Shown: positions 8,793 through 17,800 of the stretch, piece after piece
Numbering within the stretch: position 1 is the stretch's first letter
How the letters are laid out: each line of letters begins with the position of its first letter
The notes under the pieces: model-generated
Databases searched by the model: none
Told to the model about the DNA's origin: nothing
Seen by the model: the letters and a program-made list of their open reading frames with translations, nothing else
Position numbers and translations under genes: made by a program
Assembly (NCBI GenBank): GCA_018712945.1
Contig: DVFZ01000051.1
Coordinates: 1-64,000, forward strand
Origin: Candidatus Pullichristensenella stercorigallinarum
GTDB taxonomy: Bacteria > Bacillota > Clostridia > Christensenellales > Aristaeellaceae
Direction of reading: 5' to 3'
Length of the DNA stretch: 64,000 nucleotides

Positions 8793-10214
8793 ATGGCGTT
8801 TCTCAGCTTCGACAAGGGCGCGGTGGTCTATGGCTCCACGCCCGTGGAAAACATGTTTCTCTTGGAATATCTGCCCACCGCGCAGGACGACTGCCTGCGC
8901 GTGTATCTCTATGCGCGCCTATTGTGTTGCCATCCCGAGCTGGGCGGCAGCGTGGCCGATATCGCCCGCGCCCTGCGCATCACCGAGGAAGCCGTGGAAG
9001 ACGCCTTCCGCTTCTGGGAGCGCGAAGGGCTGGTCAAACGCCTGAGCGACCGCCCGCCCTCTTATGCGCTCACACCCATGCGCGGGGCCAGCCCGGTTTC
9101 GGAAATGGATCAGCATTACTATCAGTTCCGCGATTTCAACGCTTCCCTGCAAAGGCTGTTTGGCGACGTCATTCTCCACGGCGAGGTGGAAATCGCCCAG
9201 GAGTGGGTGACGGTGTTTGGCTATACCACGGAAGCGGCGTTGCGCATTGCCGATTACGGCTTGAGCGGCCTGCGCTATTCGCGCAAAACGCCCCGCGCCA
9301 CGCTGCGCAAGCTGGACAACCTCGCCCGCGAATGGAGCGAGCGCGGCGCGCGCACGCTGGAGGACGTGGAGCGCATGATTGCCGAAAAGAGCGGCGATTA
9401 CGCCGCGGCGGAGGCGGTGCTCAAGCGCTTCGGCCTGCGCCGCCGCCCCACAGAGGACGAACTGGCGCTGGTGCGCAAGTGGCGCGGCAGTTGGGGCTTT
9501 GAAACCGAGGCCATCCTCGCCGCCTGCGAAGCCACCACGAATGCGCAGAACCCCTCGTTTGCCTATCTGGACAAGGTGCTCGAGGGCCGCTACCTGCAGG
9601 CGGACGAGTGCTATGGGGCGTTGCGCGGCGTTTTGCGCGAGCTGGGCAGCGCCGCCCAGCCCACGCCGGACACGCTCAGGCGCTATGCGGCTTTCCTGGA
9701 GGCCGGATTTGAACCGCGCACGGTGGAAACGGCCGCCATCGCCTTAAACGCCAAGAACCGCCATCGCTTCGAGGATTTGGAGCGATTGCTGGCTCAGTGG
9801 GCGGAAAAGGGGCTTTTGAGCGCCGACGCCGCCGAGGCGTATTTGCAGCGCCAGCGCGCGCTGGAAAGGGAGCTTACCGCCCTGTTCCGCCTCGCCGGCT
9901 CGGACAGGACGCCGGGTTTGGCCGAGATCGCCCAGTACGAGACATGGAAGAACCGCTTTTCTGAGGAAATGCTGCGCCTGGCCGCGGAGATGAGCCGCGA
10001 AAAGGGCCGGGTGATGACGGCGATGGACAAGCTGCTTTCCGCATGGGAAAAAGAGGGCGTCTCCACGCCCGAACAGGCGCGCGCGCGTCAGGAACGTCCC
10101 CGCGAAAAGCGCGGCTCCGACAACCCCGCCCTGCGCTATGAGCAGCGGACGCTCGAGGGCGACGGGGACGATTTGTTTACAGACCTGACGAAGTATGGAG
10201 GGAACGGCGAATGA
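8793..10214 (+). CDS. DnaD domain-containing replication protein
   Basis: GGGGAGGA RBS before ATG 8793; DnaD-like C-terminal repeats (EVLKRFGLRRRPTEDELALVRKWRGSWGF, YLDKVLEGRYLQ); next to a DnaC/DnaI-like loader. Confidence 0.8.
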   Translation: MAFLSFDKGAVVYGSTPVENMFLLEYLPTAQDDCLRVYLYARLLCCHPELGGSVADIARALRITEEAVEDAFRFWEREGLVKRLSDRPPSYALTPMRGASPVSEMDQHYYQFRDFNASLQRLFGDVILHGEVEIAQEWVTVFGYTTEAALRIADYGLSGLRYSRKTPRATLRKLDNLAREWSERGARTLEDVERMIAEKSGDYAAAEAVLKRFGLRRRPTEDELALVRKWRGSWGFETEAILAACEATTNAQNPSFAYLDKVLEGRYLQADECYGALRGVLRELGSAAQPTPDTLRRYAAFLEAGFEPRTVETAAIALNAKNRHRFEDLERLLAQWAEKGLLSADAAEAYLQRQRALERELTALFRLAGSDRTPGLAEIAQYETWKNRFSEEMLRLAAEMSREKGRVMTAMDKLLSAWEKEGVSTPEQARARQERPREKRGSDNPALRYEQRTLEGDGDDLFTDLTKYGGNGE

Positions 10215-11182
10215 CCAGAGCCGAACGCATCCGCGCCTTGCTGGACGAATACGCGCGCCAGCGCTACCAGAACGAACGCGAACAGCGCGCGCGCGAGCGG
10301 GAAGCCTTTGCGCGCGACCCGGAGCTGGAAACCCTGCGCGCGCGCAGCCTGGCGCTGGCCACGCAGTCCCTGCGCGCGGCCATGGACGAGCCAGACAAAG
10401 AAAAGCGGCGCGCCATTGCCGGACAGATGCGGCAAAAGGGCGCGCTCATCAACGCGGAAACGCGCCGCCGCCTGCGGGCGCTGGGGTTGGCGGAGGATTA
10501 CCTGGAAGAACATTACCGTTGTCCCGAATGCCGGGATACCGGCTATGTGGGCGACGCCCCGGCGCGCTTCTGCGCCTGCTTCGAGCGCCGTTTGGCGGCG
10601 ATGGAGACGGAGGGCGCGCCGCAGGAGCAGACATTTGAAACCTTCAACGCCGCCTTTGTGCCCGAGGAGGGCGGCCAGCGCGAGCGGCTCATCAAGGCGC
10701 GCGACGCGCTGGAGAAGTTTGCCGACCGCTACCCGGATGTGCCCCAGCGCAACATCGTGCTTTCCGGCGCGGGCGGGCTGGGCAAGAGCTTTCTGCTGAA
10801 TTGCGTCTACGAGCGCGTTTCCCGCCGCGGCTACGCGGCCACGCGGGTCACGGCCTTCCGCATGTTCGATGAAATGCGCAAGCGCCACATGAGCGGCGGC
10901 GAGGACGCGGACGGCTTTGCCGCCCTTTTGGAAGCGCCGCTTTTGCTGGTGGACGATTTGGGCACGGAGCCGTTGATGCGCAATATCACCGTGGAATACC
11001 TGTTTTTGCTGGTCAACGAGCGCATGGAGGCCGCGCTTTCGACGATGTTTACGACCAATCTCACCCCGGCGCAGATCCAGGAGCGCTATGGCGAGCGGGT
11101 GTGTTCCCGCCTGTTCGACCGCTCCCGCGCCCTGGCAATCAAGCTGGAAGGAAAGGACTTGAGGCTGCATGGAATCCGTTAA
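10211..11182 (+). CDS. DnaC/DnaI-like AAA+ helicase loader
   Basis: CPECRDTGYVGD zinc motif, LSGAGGLGKSFLLNCVYERV Walker A, LLLVDDLGTEP Walker B. Confidence 0.9.
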   Translation: MTRAERIRALLDEYARQRYQNEREQRAREREAFARDPELETLRARSLALATQSLRAAMDEPDKEKRRAIAGQMRQKGALINAETRRRLRALGLAEDYLEEHYRCPECRDTGYVGDAPARFCACFERRLAAMETEGAPQEQTFETFNAAFVPEEGGQRERLIKARDALEKFADRYPDVPQRNIVLSGAGGLGKSFLLNCVYERVSRRGYAATRVTAFRMFDEMRKRHMSGGEDADGFAALLEAPLLLVDDLGTEPLMRNITVEYLFLLVNERMEAALSTMFTTNLTPAQIQERYGERVCSRLFDRSRALAIKLEGKDLRLHGIR

Positions 11183-11681
11183 AGAGGATGTCCTCGCCGC
11201 GCTGGACGGCCTGGGCATTGCCTACGACTTGTTGGAGCATGAACCCGTGCACACCATGGAGGACTGCAAGGCCGCGGAGAAGGCGCTGGGCGGGGTGATG
11301 CCCAAGAACCTATTTCTCACCCCGCGCAACCATGCCTCGCACCATTTGCTCATCGCCCGCGCGGAGGCTCCGTTCCGCACGGCGCTGATTTCGCGCCAGC
11401 TCGGCGTTTCGCGGTTGAGTTTTGCCACATCCGGGGAACTTATGGACATGCTGCGCACGCTGCCCGGGGCGATCAGCCCGCTGGGGCTGCTGTTTGATGG
11501 GGAGAGGAAGGTGCGCCTGGCCATTGACCGCACGCTGCGCGGCGAGGAGAGGCTGTTGTTCCATCCCTGCGTCAATACCGCTACGCTGGCGTTGTCCGGA
11601 AAGGACTTTTTTGAGCGGCTTTTGCCATCGCTTCAGCATGAGGCCGTGTATGTAGACATGCAAGAGGAGGACAATGCATGA
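11169..11681 (+). CDS. YbaK/ProX-type prolyl-tRNA editing domain protein
   Basis: LLEHEPVHTMED..., KNLFLTPRN, FATSGELMDMLRTLPGAISPLGLLFD. Confidence 0.88.
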   Translation: MESVKEDVLAALDGLGIAYDLLEHEPVHTMEDCKAAEKALGGVMPKNLFLTPRNHASHHLLIARAEAPFRTALISRQLGVSRLSFATSGELMDMLRTLPGAISPLGLLFDGERKVRLAIDRTLRGEERLLFHPCVNTATLALSGKDFFERLLPSLQHEAVYVDMQEEDNA

Positions 11682-12538
11682 AGTTTGATTGGAAGCGCGA
11701 TTTGCGCAGGCTTTTGCTGGTCATCGTCGGCTCTGTGATTATTGCGGTCAATCTGAAAATGTTTGTGCGCCCGGCGGGGCTGTATCCCGGCGGCGCGAAC
11801 GGCCTTTCCATGTTGATGCAGACGATCTTTTCCACCTATCTGGGCGTATCGGTTCCCTTCACGGTGTTCAACGTACTGTTCAACTCCATCCCCGCATACA
11901 TTGGCCTGCGCTTCCTGGGCCGCAAGTTCACGATCCTGTCGATTATCACCATCGTGCTTTCCAGTGTTCTCACCGACCTTTTGCCTGACTTGAGCCTGAC
12001 CAGCGATCCCCTGCTCAACTGCGTGTTCGGCGGCATACTCTTTGCCTTTGCCAGCAGCCTGTGCCTGCGCGCCGACGCCACCACCGGCGGCACCGATTTC
12101 ATCGCCATGTATATGGCGCAGAAGTACGACCGCGATGCTTTCAGTACGATCTTCGTGGGCAACGCCATCATGCTGGCCGTGGCCGGATACCTGTTTGGCT
12201 GGGATAAGGCGCTGTATTCGATCATCTACCAGTTCGCGGTGACGCAGGCGCTGCACGTCTTTTACAAGAACTATCAGAAGCACACGCTGTTCATTATCAC
12301 TTCCAAGCCCGAGGAAGTGTACGAGTGCATCCGCGTAAACACGCACCATGGCGCCACGCTTTTCCATGGCGTCGGCCTTTACGAACAAAAGGAGCGCAAC
12401 ATGGTCTATTCCGTAGTTTCTTCCGCCGAGATGCGCCATGTGCTTGGCGAAGTACGCCGCATTGACGACCATGCCTTCATCAACATCGTCAAAACCGACC
12501 AACTCGCCGGCCGCTTCTATCACCGCCCCACCGACTGA
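11678..12538 (+). CDS. YitT family membrane protein (DUF161/DUF2179)
   Basis: LYPGGANGLSMLMQ, ATTGGTDFIAMY, C-terminal DUF2179-like HHGATLFHGVGLYEQKERNMVYSVVSSAEM. Confidence 0.9.
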   Translation: MKFDWKRDLRRLLLVIVGSVIIAVNLKMFVRPAGLYPGGANGLSMLMQTIFSTYLGVSVPFTVFNVLFNSIPAYIGLRFLGRKFTILSIITIVLSSVLTDLLPDLSLTSDPLLNCVFGGILFAFASSLCLRADATTGGTDFIAMYMAQKYDRDAFSTIFVGNAIMLAVAGYLFGWDKALYSIIYQFAVTQALHVFYKNYQKHTLFIITSKPEEVYECIRVNTHHGATLFHGVGLYEQKERNMVYSVVSSAEMRHVLGEVRRIDDHAFINIVKTDQLAGRFYHRPTD

Positions 12539-12551
12539 GCGCAGTGCGCTC

Positions 12552-12682
12552 GGCCAGCGCTGCCGCGTTAGAGAGACGTGCGCCCGCCCCACGAGCAGGG
12601 GGCGGGCGCGCTTTGTTGCGTTTCGTTTGGAGCGGAGGCGGAGGCAGACGCCGGGCGGCTCACGCGCAGGAGCCGCCCGGCT
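12552..12682. repeat. Family 3 repeat, left arm of a ~130-bp inverted repeat
   Basis: GGCCAGCGCTGCCGCGTTAGAG...GCCGGGCGGCTCACGCGCAGGAGCCGCCCGGC; reverse-complement counterpart at 13316-13445. Confidence 0.9.
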
Positions 12683-12700
12683 GCTGTTGTACAGCGAAAG

Positions 12701-12941
12701 CCCCCGCTTCGAGCGGGGGTTCAGAGCGCTGACAAAGCCCGCAAACGCAAAAATTGCCCTGAACAAAGAGAAATCAGGGGCAATTTTTGCTTCCAGCGTC
12801 AGCTGCACATGCAGCCTGCGGTCACTTACGTCCATGTAAGCTCCCTTGGCTACAAGTTTGCTTCCTTGTCTTGCAGGCTTTTGCATCGCTCTGGCAGTCT
12901 GTTGACTTTGTCAACATCCTGAGCCCCCGCTTCGAGCGGGG
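12701..12941. repeat. Family 1 hairpin-array repeat, copy B, bracketed by duplicated hairpin CCCCCGCTTCGAGCGGGG
   Basis: Hairpins at 12701-12719 and 12924-12941; core closely matches copies A and C. Confidence 0.9.
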
Positions 12942-13218
12942 ATCCGGAGAGCTTAAAGTTATGCCCAGAATCGTCAAATCCTTTAGCAGACGGGAGACGT
13001 GCTGGCAAAGAGCTGCTTTGAGCGGCATCCAGGGGAATAGCGCATGTGCCGCAATTCAGAGCGCGTGAGCGCTGCCGGTTTCATGCCCTTACAGGGCTTG
13101 GTCAAACCGCCGGTTTAGCCAGTGCTTTGATAACCTGACGTATCCCTTAAAATCCCTTTGGCTGCCGCGAACTTTCGCACCCCCGCAACTCCGCACTCCC
13201 GCCCCTTCCCGCACCCCC

Positions 13219-13306
13219 GCAACCCCGTAACCCTGCAACTCCGCAACTCCGTAACCCCGCAACTCCGCAACCCCGCAACTCCGCAACCCCGTAACCCCGT
13301 AACCCC
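13219..13306. repeat. 11-unit tandem array of an 8-bp degenerate unit G(C/T)AAC(C/T)C(C/T)
   Basis: GCAACCCC GTAACCCT GCAACTCC GCAACTCC GTAACCCC GCAACTCC GCAACCCC GCAACTCC GCAACCCC GTAACCCC GTAACCCC. Confidence 0.92.
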
Positions 13307-13315
13307 GCAACGCAA

Positions 13316-13445
13316 GCCGGGCGGCTCCTGCGCGTGAGCCGCCCGGCGTCTGTTTGTACTTTCGCCCCAATCGGAACGCAACAAAGCACGCCCGCCCCCG
13401 ACTCATGGGGCGGGCGCGCGTCACTCTAACGCGGCAGCGCTGGCC
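13316..13445. repeat. Family 3 repeat, right (inverted) arm
   Basis: Reverse complement of 12552-12682 with scattered differences. Confidence 0.9.
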
Positions 13446-13452
13446 GTCGATA

Positions 13453-14670
13453 CTATCGACGCACAAATGCTGGCAGGTCTTCGTGGGGGTGCAGGTCGCC
13501 AAAATCGCTGTCCAGCAGCATGGCGCGGCGCACGCAGTTGCGCCCGTAGCGGTCGCGCAGGGCAAGCAGCGTGCGCTCCAGGGCAAGGGCGCGCGTCCGC
13601 CCACCGTCATCCAATAGGGAGAGCTGCTCGGGCGCATCCTGCGCATACAGAGTGCTTACGCATACGCCCAGACTGCGCACACTCCGGGACCAGTTCCAGT
13701 GCTCGTGGAATAGCTGCATGGCCGTTTGCGCAATCTCGCCGGAAAGCGCGCTGGGGGCGGATAGCGTCTGCTGGGCGGTGATGGTCTTGAGCGCGCTGTC
13801 ACGGATGGAAATGCTCACCGTGCGCCCCGCCAGGCCGCGCCGCAGGAGCCGCTCGCCTACGCTTTGACTGAGCACCGCGAACAGTTCGCGCGCGTCCGCG
13901 TCGCCGCACAAATCGCGCGCCGGGGTGATGCTGTTGCCGATGGATTTGATGAGCGCCTCCGCCCCCAGCGGCGCGACCGGGTCGCATTCCAGCCCGCTGG
14001 CATACGTCCACAGCGTTTCGCCGTGCTTGCCCAGCATGGCGCGCAAATCCTCCGGACGGCGCGCGGCGATGTCGCCGATGGTGCGTATGTTGCGCGCCAG
14101 CAGGCGGCGCTCCGTGGCCGGGCCAACGTATAAAAGCGCGCGCACGGGCAGCGGCCATACGGTGTTTCGGAAATTTTCCACCGTCACACAGGTGGTGGCG
14201 TCCGGCTTTTTCAAATCGCTGGCCAGTTTCGCAAATACCTTGTTGAACGATACGCCCACCGATACGGTCAGCCCCAGTTCCCGCTTGGCCCGGGCGCGGA
14301 TCTCGCCGGCAATGGTCTGTCCATCCGCGCCTACGTTGCTCACGTCCAGCCAGGCTTCGTCCAATCCGAACGGCTCCACGCGGTCGGAAAAATCGGCGTA
14401 GATGCGGCGCATCTTTTCCGCATAGCGCAGGTAGGCGGGAAAATCCGTGCCCACCAACACCAGCTCCGGGCACTTTTCCCTGGCCTGCCAGATGGCCTCC
14501 GCCGTCTTTACCCCCGCGGCCCTGGCAAGCTCGTTTTTGGAAAGTATGATGCCGTGGCGTGCGGCCGGGTCGCCGCATACGGCCATGGGCACGTTTTTCA
14601 GCGCCGGGTTCTTCAGGCATTCCACGCTGGCATAGAAGTTGTTTAAGTCGCTGTGCAGGATGGTACGCAT
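13453..14670 (-). CDS. dinB: DNA polymerase IV (Y-family)
   Basis: ILHSDLNNFYASVECLKNP, VEPFGLDEAWLDVS, LTVSVGVSFNKVFAKLASDLKKPD. Confidence 0.95.
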   Translation of the reverse strand: MRTILHSDLNNFYASVECLKNPALKNVPMAVCGDPAARHGIILSKNELARAAGVKTAEAIWQAREKCPELVLVGTDFPAYLRYAEKMRRIYADFSDRVEPFGLDEAWLDVSNVGADGQTIAGEIRARAKRELGLTVSVGVSFNKVFAKLASDLKKPDATTCVTVENFRNTVWPLPVRALLYVGPATERRLLARNIRTIGDIAARRPEDLRAMLGKHGETLWTYASGLECDPVAPLGAEALIKSIGNSITPARDLCGDADARELFAVLSQSVGERLLRRGLAGRTVSISIRDSALKTITAQQTLSAPSALSGEIAQTAMQLFHEHWNWSRSVRSLGVCVSTLYAQDAPEQLSLLDDGGRTRALALERTLLALRDRYGRNCVRRAMLLDSDFGDLHPHEDLPAFVRR

Positions 14671-14685
14671 AAAAATCGCCCCTAA

Positions 14686-14699
14686 CGAACATATGTTCT
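14686..14699. promoter_or_regulatory. LexA/SOS box upstream of dinB (CGAACATATGTTCT)
   Basis: Close match to the Gram-positive SOS box CGAACRNRYGTTYG, 15 bp upstream of the dinB start. Confidence 0.85.
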
Positions 14700-14854
14700 T
14701 TTTATATTATAGCACGCCTGCCGGAAAATGCAACCGAACAGCAGATGAAAATATTTTGGCAAAACTTGCCATCCCTCTACCGCCAAAAAACGGAACCGGC
14801 GCCGGGGGAAATGCGTCTAAAAATCAAACCGTAAACGAAACGGAGGGGACTTAT

Positions 14855-17800
14855 ATGAAACGGAAAGCACTTGCGCGCGCTCTTGCGCTTGCGCTGTGCC
14901 TGTTGCTGGCCGTCCCGGCCTTTGCCTCATCATGGGACACGACCGCACAGACCGCTTCCGACGTGGCCGCGCCCGCGCTGTATGCGGACGGCAATGCGAC
15001 CCTGTCGGGCGCGTCGGGCAGTGTCGGCGCCTATGTGGACGGCCTGGGCGGACTGTACCTGACCGGCTACGACGGCACGATGAGCGCCAATTACGCCTCG
15101 CAGATCGTCTATGTGGACGAGGAGCAGATCCTCTATCTGGCGGGGCAGGAAATCGACGATATTGGCGGCACGCTGATGCGTCTTGACCTTTCAGACTTCA
15201 GCGAAACCGCCATTGCCGATGGCGTGTACCGGGCCTGCGCACTTTCGGGCGAAACGGTGTATTACATACCGGCCCTGAACCGCACGCAGCTCATGCGCTA
15301 CGACGCCGCTACGGACAGCAGCACGCAGGCGGCGACGGCCAGCGGCGATATCGTCGCCCTTTATTCGCTGCCGGAGGGAATCGTCGCCGAACTGACGGCG
15401 GGACAAGGCGCGCTTCTGCTTGCGCAGGGCGCCGACGTCTTTGCCGAATACACCGGCGAGCTGCCCGCCAGCGCCGCCTATACGGATGAATATTTCCTGC
15501 GCCTGAGCGACGAGGGCCTTTTGAGCATCCAGACGCTCGAAAATGGCAGTGTGGAGTTTGTGGACTTCGGCGTGGAGGACTTTGCCGTCCTCAATGGCAA
15601 CGTCTACTATATCACCTCCACCGCCGGCCAGCGCCGCCTCAAGGCCTTTGACCCGGCGCAGATGTCCTGGCGCATGGTGGCCACGCTGGAAGGCGAGCTT
15701 ACGCAGATCGCCGCCAGCGCCGAATCCCTGTTTTTGCTCAATGAAACCACGGGCGAGGTCTACCGCGCCCATATCGAGGAAGGCACGCTGGAGCTTTACA
15801 ACAGCTGCGACCTCCAGGGCCTGGCTTCCGACGGCTATACGCTTGCCGCTCTGCGCCTGGAGGCCATGAGCGGCCAGGTCAACCTCTACGGCGTATTTGC
15901 GCCCGAGGATCTGGAGGCCGAAAATGGCGCCGGCGGGTGGACGAGTGCGGAAGTGCCCACCTTTAACTTCGGCGAGGATGCCGCGAACGCCTCCGACGCG
16001 CAGTACAGCATTACGCTGGTCGCCTCCTGGGAGGTTGCCGATGAGGAAACCACCGTGGATGTGCTTAAGCCGCAGGAGGAATATGGCACGCTTTCGCGCG
16101 GCAGCCGCGGCGAGGCCGTGCGCGCCCTGCAACAGCGCCTGATCGAGCTGGGCTATCTCAACGACGACGCGGATGGCATCTTCGGCTCGAAAACGCAGTA
16201 TGCCGTGCGCCTGCTGCAGACCGATTTGGCCGACCGTGGCTTCGCGGTCAACGGCGTGGCCTCGGCAGAGCTTCAGGATGTGCTCTTTAACGAGGATTTG
16301 CCCGATTACGACCCCTACAAGGCCCTTTCGCGCGGCAATACCGGCCTGCGTGTGACCATCATGCAGGATCGCCTGCGCGCGCTGGGCTATTTGGCCGACA
16401 GCGCGGACGGCATCTACGGCGAGCGCACCCAGGAGGCTGTGGCCCTGTTCCAGGAGGAAAACGGCCTGTCCGGCAACGGCAGCGCCACCCGCGAAACGCT
16501 GCAGAGGCTCTATGCCTCCAACGCTTCCGCCTGCCAGAGCTATATCTACATGGAGCGCGGCGATACCGGCTATCGCGTGCGCGAACTGAACGAGCGCCTC
16601 AAGGAGCTGTACTACTATGAGGGCACGCCCGGCAGCACCTACAACAACGCCACCGTAGCGGCCGTCCGCCGCCTGCAGGCCGAATTGGGCCTGCGTCAGA
16701 CCGGCGTGGCCACCGCCTCCCTGCAAAGCAGGCTGTTTGCCTCCAACGCGCCGGAGTACAGCGGCTATATCACCCTGCAGCGTGGCGATTCCAACGACCG
16801 TGTGGCCGCCCTGCAGCGCCGCCTGCGCGACCTGAACTACTACGATGCCAACATCACCGGCAATTTCGGCTCCGTGACGCAGGCTGCCATCGAGCTGTTC
16901 CAGCGCACCGCCGGGCTGGATGTGACCGGCGTAGCCACGGTGGAGACGCAGCAGCTGTTGTTCTCCGAGGATGCGCCCATCTATGTCGAACCCACCCCGA
17001 CGCCTGTGCCCACCGTCACTCCGACGCCCGCGCCCGGCGAGGTTGGCGCGCCGGAAATTGGCGTTTCGCCCATCGATTCGATTTCGGGCGGCGTGTACTA
17101 CATTGATCCTACGGTTAGCCGCGTCACCTTCACCTGGTCGGCCGACGGCGATGTGGCCGCCTACTATGTGCGCGTGGCCGACAGCACCGGCAATACCATC
17201 GTTTCCCAGCAGGTAACCAATACCTCCGGAAACCTGGCCGTCAGCTCGCTGGAGGAGGGCGTGCTCTACACCATTTCCGTGGGTGCGATTCCCGAAAACG
17301 GCACCGTGGACAATGCCCGCTGGACGCACCTGCAGTTCGCCCTCACCGGCACGCCCACCCCGACCCCGACCGCGGTCCCGACCCCGACGCCCACGCCCAC
17401 CGTTACCCCGACCCCCGCGCCGGGCGAGGTTGGCATTCCCTCGGTGTCTATCGACCCGGTTTCGAGCGTCGGCGTGGATATGGTTCACTATGTGCCGCAA
17501 GGCACGCTGACGCTGGGCTGGAGCGCCGACGGCGACGTGGACCACTATCTGGTGCAGGTGTTTGACGGCATGGGCCAGGTGCTGGCCTCGCAGGAATTCA
17601 CCGCCACCACCACCACGCTGGGCACGCGCGACATGCGTGAAGGCGAGATTTACACCCTGCGCGTCACCGCGGTGCCGGTGAACGGCACGGTGGAAGATGG
17701 CAAGTCCACGGATGTGCGCTTCGCCCTGGAGCCGGCGCAGCCGACCGCGACCGCCACCACATCCCCGACGGATGCCCCCACCGCAACTCCGACTGAAACG

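Noticed and set aside
12438-12922. Plus-strand ORFs through copy B (and 1667-2101, 21256-21561, 12787-13068)
   Set aside because: They read through the hairpin repeats in different frames at each copy; repeats show structural rather than coding conservation.
13219-13306. Tandem array as a CRISPR array
   Set aside because: 8-bp contiguous units with no spacers.
13089-13646. Minus-strand ORFs across the 8-bp array (GYGVTGLRSCGVAELRGYG...)
   Set aside because: They are translations of the tandem array and Family 3 arm; no start or RBS and no non-repeat coding content.
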